From the NCBI RefSeq assembly GCF_000455365.1, contig NZ_HG315686.1, positions 815,888-879,887 on the forward strand: a stretch of DNA of 64,000 bases. The letters are read 5' to 3'. Of this stretch, positions 39,505-47,846 are shown piece after piece. Position 1 is the first letter of the stretch. The number at the start of each line of letters is the position of its first letter. Under the pieces are notes generated by a model. It searched no databases. It was not told where the DNA came from and was given only the letters and a program-made list of their open reading frames with translations. The translations under genes and the position numbers were made by a program. The DNA comes from Halopiger djelfimassiliensis (GTDB lineage Archaea; Halobacteriota; Halobacteria; Halobacteriales; Natrialbaceae).

Positions 39505-41328
39505 ATGAGCGAAGCCGCCCCGGATGCCGACCACGGTCGTGAGAGCAGTACCGGCGGAGTCAGTCGCCGAGCGATGCTGGCCGCGGCGACAGGCCTGACC
39601 GTCTCGAGCAGCGGGTGTATTCGGCGGGTCCGCAGTATCGTCAATCGCGACGCGATCGAACCGCTCTCGCTCACGATCACGACCCTCCCGGCCGACGGCG
39701 ACAGGGAAAGCATTCAACTCGCTCGGGAAATCGCATCGGTTCTCGAGGCGGTCGGAATAGACGTCTCGATCGAAATGCGGTCCAACGAGGAGTTCCTGCG
39801 GGCGATCCTGATCAACCACGACTTCGACGTCTACGTCGGTCGCCACCCCGGGGGCACTGACCCGGACGTTCTCTACGAGGCGTTGCACTCCCGGTACGCC
39901 GAGGAGGCGGGCTGGCAGAACCCGTTCGGGTTCACGAACCTGACGTTCGATACCCTCCTCGAGGAGCAACGTCGCGCCGTCGGTGAGGAGCGATCGGCGG
40001 CCGTCGCAACCGTGCTCGAGGCGCTGGCCGTCGAACAGCCGTTCGTCCCGATCTGCGTGCCGGAGGAGTACCGGCTCGTCAGGAGCGACCGCTTCGACGG
40101 CTGGAACGACGGCCACCTCGCGACCCGGCTGGGCTATCTCGGGCTCGAGTCGCTCGGGGACGCGGACGGGAAGCGAACGCTCCGCGTCGTTCATACGGAT
40201 GCGCGGCCGTCACAGAACCTCAACCCGCTTTCGGTCGAGTACCGCAATCGGGGAACGTTTACGGATCTCCTGTACGATTCACTGGCGAGCCCCGACGTGG
40301 ACGCCGTCGCCGGCGACGGGGAATCCGACGGGATCGAAACGCTTCGACCCTGGCTGGCGGCCGACTGGGAGTGGTCCGACGACGCAACGATGACCGTGGA
40401 ACTCCGCGAGGGCTGTCGGTTCCACGACGGCGAGCCGGTCACCACCGACGACGTCGTCTTTACCTACCGCTTTCTCGCGGACACGACCCTCGGGGACGGC
40501 GAGTTCCCGTCACCGTCGCCACGCCACCGTGGCCGGGTTGCGGCCGTCGACGGCGTCGACCGGATCGACACACATCGGGTCGAACTGTCGTTTGACGCCG
40601 GTGACGCCGCGGCCGAGCGTGCGCTGACGGTCCCGGTGTTGCCCGAACACGTCTGGCTCGACCGGGCGACGAAAGCGGACGTCCCCGGCGTTCGCGTCGC
40701 CGACGGGACGACCGAAGCCCTCGTTGCCGACAACGTGCCACCGGTCGGGAGCGGTCCCTTCCGGTTCGTCGACCGGGCCGAGCGCGAACACGTCACCTTC
40801 GAGCGCTTCGACGAGCACTTTACGCTCCGGAAGGGCGTCGCCCTGCCGGAACCGACCGTCGACGAACTCCGGATCCGGATCGACCCCCGGAGTACGTCGG
40901 CCATCGAACTCGTCGAGACCGAGAGCGCGGACGTGACGAGTTCGACCCTCGACACCTACGTACTCGACGACGTGATAGGGTCGACGGGCGACGGCGTCGA
41001 ACTGCTCGAGTCGCCGTCGTGGACGTTCTACCACCTCGGGTTCAACGCCCGACGGGCACCCTTCAGCAACCCGCGATTTCGCCGCGCGGTCGCGAGGGTG
41101 ATCGACAAGGCGTGGCTGGTCGAGACGGTCTTCGACGGATACGCTCGCCCAATCGCCGCGCCGGTCGCCGACGAGTGGGTACCCGACTCGCTGGCGTGGA
41201 ACGGCGAAGATCCCGAGACGCCGTTTCTCGGCTCCGACGGCGATCTTGACGTCGAAGCGGCACGCGACGCGTTCGAAGCCGCCGGATTCAGGTACGACGA
41301 GACGGATCGACTCCGGGTGAGACGCTGA
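39505..41328 (+). CDS. SBP_bac_5-type solute-binding lipoprotein, copy 2
   Basis: The 607-residue paralogue of 36799-38568 keeps the Tat signal (SRRAMLAAATGLTVSSSGC), the DRESIQLAREIASVLEAVGI opening, VELREGCRFHDGEPVTTDDV and the RRAVARVIDKAWLVETVF end. It has extra residues around 260-275 (DVDAVAGDGESDG) and 405-420. The pair arose by tandem duplication and has clearly diverged, so a different ligand is possible. It overlaps the PAP2 gene at TGATG and has no ABC partner nearby. Confidence 0.85.
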   Translation: MSEAAPDADHGRESSTGGVSRRAMLAAATGLTVSSSGCIRRVRSIVNRDAIEPLSLTITTLPADGDRESIQLAREIASVLEAVGIDVSIEMRSNEEFLRAILINHDFDVYVGRHPGGTDPDVLYEALHSRYAEEAGWQNPFGFTNLTFDTLLEEQRRAVGEERSAAVATVLEALAVEQPFVPICVPEEYRLVRSDRFDGWNDGHLATRLGYLGLESLGDADGKRTLRVVHTDARPSQNLNPLSVEYRNRGTFTDLLYDSLASPDVDAVAGDGESDGIETLRPWLAADWEWSDDATMTVELREGCRFHDGEPVTTDDVVFTYRFLADTTLGDGEFPSPSPRHRGRVAAVDGVDRIDTHRVELSFDAGDAAAERALTVPVLPEHVWLDRATKADVPGVRVADGTTEALVADNVPPVGSGPFRFVDRAEREHVTFERFDEHFTLRKGVALPEPTVDELRIRIDPRSTSAIELVETESADVTSSTLDTYVLDDVIGSTGDGVELLESPSWTFYHLGFNARRAPFSNPRFRRAVARVIDKAWLVETVFDGYARPIAAPVADEWVPDSLAWNGEDPETPFLGSDGDLDVEAARDAFEAAGFRYDETDRLRVRR

Positions 41329-42239
41329 TGCTCGGCAGAGTACTGCTGCAACTGGTCGTGGTCGAGACGCTGCTGATCGCCGTCTCGGTCCCCATCTTCG
41401 TCGGCCGATATCGGCTCCGGGATACGCTGGCAGAGTGGCCGGAACGCCTGCGCTCGATCGCCCCCGCTACGGCCGTGCTTGTACTCGTCCTGCTGTGTAA
41501 CAACGTCGCCAGACAGGTCGTCCCCGACCTGTCGTGGATGATCGGCCGGAACCTCACCTGGACGATCTACGACCTCGAGGGGCAGCTTATCCCCTGGATC
41601 CAGTCGTACGCGACGCCCGCGGTGACGGCGTACTTTTCCTTTATGTACATCTACGGCTACGTCTTCCTGCTCGTCTTTCCAGTCATCGCGTACTTCGCGC
41701 TCTCGAACACCCGGCCGCTCCGGGAGTTGCTGGCGGCCTACACGCTCAACTACACGCTCGGGTTGCTCTGTTACGTCTTCGTCATCGCCTACGGGCCGCG
41801 AAACATGATGCCGGAACTCGTCGAGGCGCTGCTGTACGATACGTATCCGGAGTATCAACACCTCACCCGACAGGTCAACCGCAACACCAACGTCTTCCCG
41901 TCGTTGCACACCTCACTTGCGACCACCGTCGCAGTCCTCGGCTACCGGACGCGGTCGATCTATCCGAAGTGGTTCCTCGTCGCGACTGCGCTTGCGGTTT
42001 CGATCGCGATATCGACCATGTATCTGGGGATCCACTGGGGAATCGACGTTCTCGCTGGAATCGTGCTCGCGTACGTCAGCGTCGAGTTCGCCGGAACGCT
42101 CGTCGGTCGCTGGTCGCTCTCCGAGTGGCTCTCCGGACACGGCCGATCGCTCCGGAGATGGGTGTGGCGGTCACGTTCCAACCGTCACGATGCCGAACGA
42201 TCCCCTGATCGGACGAAAACGCACGATACCGAGGAGTAG
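41328..42239 (+). CDS. PAP2-superfamily membrane phosphatase, copy 2
   Basis: The 303-residue paralogue of 38568-39440 retains the same blocks: YQHLTRQVNRNTNVFPSLHT and MYLGIHWGIDVLAGIVL, with IAYGPRNMMPELVEALLYDT before them. The C-terminus differs and is basic (RWVWRSRSNRHDAERS). The blocks PSLH and GIHWGID hold the catalytic His and Asp residues. It completes the duplicated two-gene unit. Confidence 0.82.
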   Translation: MLGRVLLQLVVVETLLIAVSVPIFVGRYRLRDTLAEWPERLRSIAPATAVLVLVLLCNNVARQVVPDLSWMIGRNLTWTIYDLEGQLIPWIQSYATPAVTAYFSFMYIYGYVFLLVFPVIAYFALSNTRPLRELLAAYTLNYTLGLLCYVFVIAYGPRNMMPELVEALLYDTYPEYQHLTRQVNRNTNVFPSLHTSLATTVAVLGYRTRSIYPKWFLVATALAVSIAISTMYLGIHWGIDVLAGIVLAYVSVEFAGTLVGRWSLSEWLSGHGRSLRRWVWRSRSNRHDAERSPDRTKTHDTEE

Positions 42240-42294
42240 TCACACTGGTTGCTCGGCGATGACGAAAACGGGAATCGGTCCGTCGGAAAAGCCG

Positions 42295-42654
42295 TTACTC
42301 GTCCTCGAGCGCGTCGGCGATGCGCTTTAGCGCACGCGTCTGGTCGCGCATTTCGTCCCGAAGCTGGCGCACTTCGCGGACGAGTTCCTCGTTGCCGACC
42401 TCCTCGCCGCGACCGCCCGGCCCGCCGGGGCCGCCGCCGGGGCCGCCACCCATCATGCCGCCCATCATCTGTGCGAACGGGTTGCCACCCATACCGCCGG
42501 GGCCGCCGCCACCACCGAACGGACTTTCAGGGGGTTCGCCCTCCCCTTCGCCCTCTTCGGCGCGTTTTTCGCGGATCTCTTCGACTCGCTCCCGGAAGGA
42601 TTTCTCTTCGGCGTCGTCGCCTCCCTCGTCGGGGGATTCGTTTTCGTCCGTCAT
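42295..42654 (-). CDS. Conserved haloarchaeal Gly/Met-rich coiled-coil protein
   Basis: The 119-residue protein (ATG 42654, MTDENESPDEGG) has an acidic helical start, a Gly/Pro/Met-rich low-complexity middle (residues about 52-85, with QMMGGMMGGG) and a C-terminal coiled coil (ELVREVRQLRDEMRDQTRAL). The longer frame to 42804 crosses a strong hairpin. Found widely in haloarchaea to my knowledge; function unknown. Confidence 0.65.
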   Translation of the reverse strand: MTDENESPDEGGDDAEEKSFRERVEEIREKRAEEGEGEGEPPESPFGGGGGPGGMGGNPFAQMMGGMMGGGPGGGPGGPGGRGEEVGNEELVREVRQLRDEMRDQTRALKRIADALEDE

Positions 42655-42706
42655 ACACTCGGATTCTGGGCCGTCGCGGAAAAGGATTGCCATGTTTCGA
42701 ACCGAG

Positions 42707-42739
42707 GGACTGCCGGCGGAGTGGGTCCGCCGGCAGTCC
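42707..42739. repeat. Perfect 14-bp-arm hairpin between divergent genes
   Basis: GGACTGCCGGCGGA (42707-42720) and its exact complement TCCGCCGGCAGTCC (42726-42739) flank a GTGGG loop. It lies in the 207-base gap between divergent starts at 42654 and 42862, so it is not a normal terminator. The gap otherwise holds only promoter-like AATTATTGGGTAAC near 42844. Confidence 0.75.
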
Positions 42740-42861
42740 GGAACGATCGATCGCGGCGTACCGGCGGGTGACCCATCGGATGGCAGTGGTTCGAATCGAA
42801 GCACCTGCTATTGCACCCCACAGCCTGACACGCCCACTCGTGTCAATTATTGGGTAACTAA

Positions 42862-43197
42862 ATGACCGAACCGAATCAGCCGTCCGCCGGAGACGGGGAT
42901 CGGCCGGTACGGGTCGAACACGAATACGACGCGGAAACGCCGCCGAGCATCGCCATCGTGCAGGCGATCGCCGCGATCGAAGGTATCGATCCGATGAACT
43001 CCCCGGCCGCTCTCGGTATCACGCTCTACGATCACGTCGACACCGAGGCGCTGGATCGACTCGTGACCGACGACAGCGTCGGTGCGATAACGATCGATCT
43101 AGCGATAGAAACCGAGCGACGGTACGCCGTGCGGGTACGAACGAACGGCCGACTCGTGGTCCAACGGATCGAGCAGTCCGTCGAACGAGTGGAATGA
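42862..43197 (+). CDS. HalOD1 output-domain protein
   Basis: The 111-residue protein from ATG 42862 consists of the halobacterial output domain HalOD1: PPSIAIVQAIAAIEGIDPMN near residues 32-51, SPAALGITLYDHVDTEALDR, then the strand pattern GAITIDLAIETERRYAVRV. HalOD1 proteins are thought to be outputs of haloarchaeal two-component systems and act as stand-alone effectors here. It is convergent with the DUF2797 gene, with a 2-base gap. Confidence 0.85.
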   Translation: MTEPNQPSAGDGDRPVRVEHEYDAETPPSIAIVQAIAAIEGIDPMNSPAALGITLYDHVDTEALDRLVTDDSVGAITIDLAIETERRYAVRVRTNGRLVVQRIEQSVERVE

Positions 43198-43199
43198 CG

Positions 43200-43964
43200 T
43201 CAACCGAACGATCCCAGCGACGACTGAAGGCTTCGGTCCGTCTCGCCGTCCTCGAGATCGTAGCCGACGAGATCGCGCATGTCGACGGCGTAGGTCGTCC
43301 CGCCGTTTTCGAGGACGAGCAACCGCCCTTTCACGCCGACGACAGTTCCCGTCGCGAGCGTCTCGCGGACCGGTCGCGACTCGAGGTCGATCCCGTAGTC
43401 GAACGCGAACCGCTCGATGACGTCGAACGGTTCGAGTGCCCGCACCCAGCCGTCCGTATCGACTTCGCTCGCGAGCGCGGCGACTTTCGGGCCGGTGCGG
43501 ACGCGATCGACCAGTCGGTCGGCGATTTCGGCCTCGATTTCGCGGGCGAGTCGACCGTTCGAGACGGTGTGGACGTGGGCCGCACGGTCGGCTCCCTGCT
43601 CGCGGAGTCGGGTCTCGAGCCGCCGGGTTCGGGTGACGCCCACCTTGAACGTATTCGGTGCGAACGCGGCGATGTACACGGCGTGGTCCTCGTAGCAATC
43701 CATCTCGTCTTTCAGACAGGTGCCCGTACACCGGGCGCAGACCCACGTACTCGTGTGGTAGTCGCAGTAAGGGGTTTCGGGCCGGTCGCACGGACGGTGA
43801 TCGTCGTCCTCGAGGACGCCGGCACAGTGGCGGTCGCCGAGCGAGTACGAGAGGCGGTCACCGGCCTCGAGCGACTGGCGTGTAACCTGCCGTCTGTCGC
43901 CGTCACCATCGCTGACCAGAAGCGCCGATCCGCGGCCGCTCGGTTCGTACCCGACCAGTTGCAC
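43200..43964 (-). CDS. DUF2797 family protein
   Basis: I place the start at GTG 43964 (VQLVGYEPSGRG), giving 254 residues. The frame beyond extends through a divergent promoter area. A Cys-rich segment (about residues 41-93: CAGVLEDDD, RPCDRPETPYCDYHTSTWVC, ARCTGTCLKDEMDC) looks like one or two zinc sites, followed by HAVYIAAFAPNTFKVGVTR, a GIY-YIG-like strand pattern, and YAVDMRDLVGYD near the end. DUF2797 is widespread in haloarchaea; its activity is unknown. A nucleic-acid enzyme is possible. Confidence 0.75.
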   Translation of the reverse strand: MQLVGYEPSGRGSALLVSDGDGDRRQVTRQSLEAGDRLSYSLGDRHCAGVLEDDDHRPCDRPETPYCDYHTSTWVCARCTGTCLKDEMDCYEDHAVYIAAFAPNTFKVGVTRTRRLETRLREQGADRAAHVHTVSNGRLAREIEAEIADRLVDRVRTGPKVAALASEVDTDGWVRALEPFDVIERFAFDYGIDLESRPVRETLATGTVVGVKGRLLVLENGGTTYAVDMRDLVGYDLEDGETDRSLQSSLGSFG

Positions 43965-44228
43965 GACGGGGGGTTCGGACCGGGCGCAAATAGGCGTAGC
44001 GCTCCCGGAACACGGACGCCGTCGCCGACCGCCGACCCGAAACGTTGTAAGTTTCCCTACAGTATTTACGAGGATATATCCGCCCGGTGAAATAACTACA
44101 GCAGCAGTCCCTACCGACGGGAATATACCGGTACGACGGCCCCTCTCCCGGTCCGCCCATAAACATACCATTATTTATATAAAATATATAAATTGTTTGC
44201 GGAGCGGGAACTCGAGGTCACTGCCACG

Positions 44229-46448
44229 ATGGCACCATCAGATTCGGACGGACACGACGGACTGGAAGCGAAACAGCGGCGGGCGTTCCTCCAGCGTGTC
44301 GGGCTGGTCGCGACGTCGAGCGGACTCGTCGGAACCGCGGCTGGGTCCGACGAAGACGAGACGACGCCGGCAGACGACGAAGCCGGGTCGGACGAAACCA
44401 CCCCACAGCGACTCGACGGAACCGTTTCGCTCACACACGGCGTCGCGGCGGGCGACGTCACCGCGACGACGGCAGTCGTGTGGGCGCGAGCGGCAAGCGA
44501 AGCCACGATTCACGTCGCGTACAGCGACGACCCGTCGGAAGACGACCGCGGCTACGATCGGCTGTCGGTCGACGGCGAAACCGACCACACCGGCCACCTC
44601 CGACTCGAGGGGCTCGAGCCCGGAACGCGCTACCGGTACTACGTCTGGGCCACGGACGGGGAGACCACGTATCGAACGCTTGACGACTGGGCCGACGGCG
44701 CGGACGCGCAGGAGCGGACCGGCACGTCGGCCCTCTCCGACGGCGAACCGAACGGCGGCGACTCGGCCGAACGCCCCGACACCGACGGACGACCGACCGA
44801 CCGCTCGAGCGCCGCACCGGACGCCGACGCGATTCCGGACGCGGTCGAACACGGGACGTTCGTCACGGCACCCGCACCCGACGACGACGCGGGCGTCACC
44901 TTCGCCTGGAGCGGCGATACGTGGGGGTACGGGAACGACCCCGTCGAGCCGCCGTTTCCGGGGCTGCGGACAATCGCGGAGCGAGAGCCGGATTTCTTCC
45001 TCTACCACGGGGATACGATCTACGCCGACGCGAAGACGCCGGCCGGGAAAATCACCGACAACACCCCGATCGACGACGCGCTCGGGATCTACCGGGACAA
45101 GTACAAGGAGATGCGCGATCCGCCCTCGGAGATCGCTCCCCGAACGAACCTGCAGGAACTCCTCGAGTCGACGTCGGTCTATACGGTCTGGGACGACCAC
45201 GAAGTCGTCAACGACTTCGCGGGACCCGTCGAGCCGTTGATGCCGGCGGGACGCCGCGCGTTCCGGGAGTACTGGCCGCTCGACAGGGACGACGACGCCC
45301 GGCCCGGGGCGTCGAACCGGTTCTACGATTCGTTCCGCTGGGGGAGCCACGTCGAACTGTTCATCATCGATACGCGCCAGTACCGCGATCCAAACGTCGA
45401 CCGCGACGAGAAGTCACTGCTCGGGCGCGAGCAACTCGAGTGGCTGCAGGACGCGCTCGCGGCGTCGGACGCGACGTGGAAACTCCTCGCGTCGCCGGCC
45501 CCGCTCGGCTATCCGTCCGATTCGTGGGTCACCGCCGGGGATCGGACCGGCTACGAAGGGGAACTGCTCGAACTCCTCGAGTTCGTTCGGACGGAACCGA
45601 TCTCGAATCTGGTGGTCGTCGCCGGCGACATCCACAAGTCGGTCGTGGGGGCGTTCGATCCGGACGACGACGGCGAGTTCGAATTCGTCGAAGCCACTGC
45701 GGGACCGCTGGGTGCGCCGGCCGGAAAGCCCGCCGACCTCCATCCCCCGCTCAACCCGACGGAGTTTTTCGCCAAAGGCGAGTATGCCAACTTCGGGACC
45801 GTCGACGTCGACGAATCGGGCGAAACGTTGACGATCAGTATTTGCGACGAACACGGGGCCGAACAGTTCACGAAGACGTTCCACACCGCCGACGTCGATC
45901 CCGGCACGGAGCCGGTCGATCGAATCGAGAGCACGTTCGACGAGGGGACCGACGGCTGGCTCATCTCGCAAAACGGTGGGAGCACCCAACCGGAGTACCG
46001 CGAAAGCGGCGGTAATCCCGGGGGGTACATCCGCGAGGCGGAAAACAAGGGCGGCATCGCCTGGTACTATCAGGCCCCGTTCAAGTTCCTCGGCGACCGC
46101 GAGGCGTTCTACGACGGGACGCTTTCGTTCGATCTTCGACAGGAACGAACGGACCAGCAGTTCGACGCCGATCCGATGGACGGCGGGGACGTCCTGCTCG
46201 CAAGCGGCGAGACGAAACTCGTCTACGAGTTCCGCGGCCCGGACAGCAAACCGGGGACCGAGTGGACCTCGTTCGAGGCCCCGCTTGACGCCGACGCCGG
46301 CTGGATCGACCTGACGGCTCGAGAGCCGCTCGCGACCGAAGACCGGCTTCGGGCCGTCCTCGCCGATCTGGAGGTGCTTCGAATCCGCGGCGAGTATCGG
46401 AACGGAGACGACGCGAGCGAACTCGACAACGTCGTCCTCTCGCGGTAA
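44229..46448 (+). CDS. phoD: PhoD-like alkaline phosphatase with C-terminal laminin-type domain
   Basis: ATG 44229 (MAPSDSDGHDGL) follows TATATAAAATATA by about 45 bases, and gives 739 residues. It has a Tat-like signal (QRRAFLQRVGLVATSSGLVG, about residues 17-36), a fibronectin-like N-domain (SLTHGVAAGDVTATTAVVWA) and the PhoD metallophosphatase core: YHGDTIYADAKTP, VYTVWDDHEVVNDF, EQLEWLQDAL and VVVAGDIHKS. Residues 580-739 form a laminin IV type A-like beta-sandwich (FDEGTDGWLIS, GTLSFDLRQER). It probably releases phosphate from phosphodiesters at the cell surface. The second domain may bind surface glycans. Confidence 0.85.
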   Translation: MAPSDSDGHDGLEAKQRRAFLQRVGLVATSSGLVGTAAGSDEDETTPADDEAGSDETTPQRLDGTVSLTHGVAAGDVTATTAVVWARAASEATIHVAYSDDPSEDDRGYDRLSVDGETDHTGHLRLEGLEPGTRYRYYVWATDGETTYRTLDDWADGADAQERTGTSALSDGEPNGGDSAERPDTDGRPTDRSSAAPDADAIPDAVEHGTFVTAPAPDDDAGVTFAWSGDTWGYGNDPVEPPFPGLRTIAEREPDFFLYHGDTIYADAKTPAGKITDNTPIDDALGIYRDKYKEMRDPPSEIAPRTNLQELLESTSVYTVWDDHEVVNDFAGPVEPLMPAGRRAFREYWPLDRDDDARPGASNRFYDSFRWGSHVELFIIDTRQYRDPNVDRDEKSLLGREQLEWLQDALAASDATWKLLASPAPLGYPSDSWVTAGDRTGYEGELLELLEFVRTEPISNLVVVAGDIHKSVVGAFDPDDDGEFEFVEATAGPLGAPAGKPADLHPPLNPTEFFAKGEYANFGTVDVDESGETLTISICDEHGAEQFTKTFHTADVDPGTEPVDRIESTFDEGTDGWLISQNGGSTQPEYRESGGNPGGYIREAENKGGIAWYYQAPFKFLGDREAFYDGTLSFDLRQERTDQQFDADPMDGGDVLLASGETKLVYEFRGPDSKPGTEWTSFEAPLDADAGWIDLTAREPLATEDRLRAVLADLEVLRIRGEYRNGDDASELDNVVLSR

Positions 46449-46517
46449 CCCGGGGACGACGGGCCGGTTCTGTTCGCCACGGGAAGAACTATCAGTAATG
46501 AGTCCAAACGCGGAATC

Positions 46518-46865
46518 ATGAGCCTCGAGGGAACGCTCGAGACGACAGGCGACGCGACCGGCCCCGTCACGTTCCAGTTTACCGTCACCAACACGGGAGC
46601 CGAACCGATCGAACTCGAGTTCACCGACGCGTGTAAAGCGGAGTTCGTCGTCGAAGACGACGGCACGGAGATCTGGCGGTTTACCGAGGGACGGATGTTC
46701 GCCCAGGTCATGAGTTCGAAGACGCTCGACCCCGACGAGTCGTTGACGGTCGACGCGGAGTGGGCCGATCCCGACCCCGGCGAGTACGACGCGGTCGCCG
46801 AGCTACGGGCGCGAAACGAAACCTGCAACGCCGGGACCGAGATCACGGTGGCGTCCGCGCCGTGA
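46518..46865 (+). CDS. BsuPI-like beta-sandwich protein
   Basis: The 115-residue protein has the intracellular-proteinase-inhibitor (BsuPI) pattern: PVTFQFTVTNTGAEPIELEF (about 18-37), EIWRFTEGRMFAQVMSSKTL, then EYDAVAELRARNETCNAGTE. The fold is a small beta-sandwich. In bacteria BsuPI binds subtilases; in haloarchaea an adapter or inhibitor function is a guess. No signal peptide. Monocistronic. Confidence 0.8.
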   Translation: MSLEGTLETTGDATGPVTFQFTVTNTGAEPIELEFTDACKAEFVVEDDGTEIWRFTEGRMFAQVMSSKTLDPDESLTVDAEWADPDPGEYDAVAELRARNETCNAGTEITVASAP

Positions 46866-46943
46866 CGAACGCGGGGCGGCCGGAAGCCGGCGATGGAAAC
46901 CGACAGCGAAGTCCCTAAACCATCGCCATCCTAAGCCGCTCGT

Positions 46944-47843
46944 ATGCAAGCGCTGGTTATCGCGGCCCACGGATCGCACCTCAATCCGGACGCCTCGGAC
47001 CCGACCTACGCCCACGCCGACGCCGTCCGCGAAACGGGCGCGTTCGACGAGGTCCGCGAGGCGTTCTGGAAGGAGGAACCCCACTTTCGGGAGGTGATCC
47101 GAACCCTCGAGTCCGACGAGGTCTTCGTCGTCCCGCTGTTTATCAGCGAGGGATATTTCACCGAACAGGTAATCCCCCGCGAGTTACGCCTCGATGACTG
47201 GGATCCCGACAAGTGGGACTCCGACGGAACGAACGCGTCACAGGTCACCCTCGAGGCCGAGGACGTGGGCAAGACCATCCACTACTGTGGTCCGGTCGGA
47301 ACCCACGACGCGATGACGGACGTGATCGTCCAGCGGGCCGAAAGCGTGACCGGGGACCCCGACGTCGGCGACGGGTTCGGCCTCGCGGTCGTCGGTCACG
47401 GAACCGAGCGAAACGAAAACTCGGCGAAGGCGATCGAGTACCACACCGAGCGGATCCGCGAGCGAGATCGGTTCGACGAGGTCAGGGCGCTTTTCATGGA
47501 CGAGGAGCCGGAAGTCGACGACGTCACCGACTACTTCGAGAGCGACGACATCGTCGTCGTCCCGCTGTTTATCGCCGACGGTTACCACACGCAGGAGGAC
47601 ATTCCCGAGGACATGGGGCTGACCGAGGACTATCGGCTGGGGTGGGAGGTTCCGGCCGAGGTAGCGGGCCACCGCATCTGGTATGCCGGTGCCGTCGGGA
47701 CCGAGGGGCTGATGGCCGACGTCATCCTCGAGCGTGCCGCCGACGCCGGAGCCGACATCGGCGATGCGGTCGAGGCGGTCCGGGAAGCGACCTCGATCGA
47801 AACCGATGCCGAGACGGAGCCGAGCGCGGAGCCGGGGGACTGA
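46944..47843 (+). CDS. cbiX: Sirohydrochlorin cobaltochelatase-type CbiX
   Basis: The 299-residue protein is a two-domain CbiX with N- and C-terminal half-repeats. The first begins ALVIAAHGSHLNPDASDPTY; the second begins GLAVVGHGTERNENSAKAI, and each has the chelatase motif with its His. Both contain VVPLFI segments, followed by EQVIP or TQEDIP, the metal-inserting fold. CbiX inserts cobalt (or related metal) into sirohydrochlorin for cobalamin. A very acidic tail follows. The next gene begins 4 bases later. Confidence 0.88.
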   Translation: MQALVIAAHGSHLNPDASDPTYAHADAVRETGAFDEVREAFWKEEPHFREVIRTLESDEVFVVPLFISEGYFTEQVIPRELRLDDWDPDKWDSDGTNASQVTLEAEDVGKTIHYCGPVGTHDAMTDVIVQRAESVTGDPDVGDGFGLAVVGHGTERNENSAKAIEYHTERIRERDRFDEVRALFMDEEPEVDDVTDYFESDDIVVVPLFIADGYHTQEDIPEDMGLTEDYRLGWEVPAEVAGHRIWYAGAVGTEGLMADVILERAADAGADIGDAVEAVREATSIETDAETEPSAEPGD

Positions 47844-47846
47844 CCC

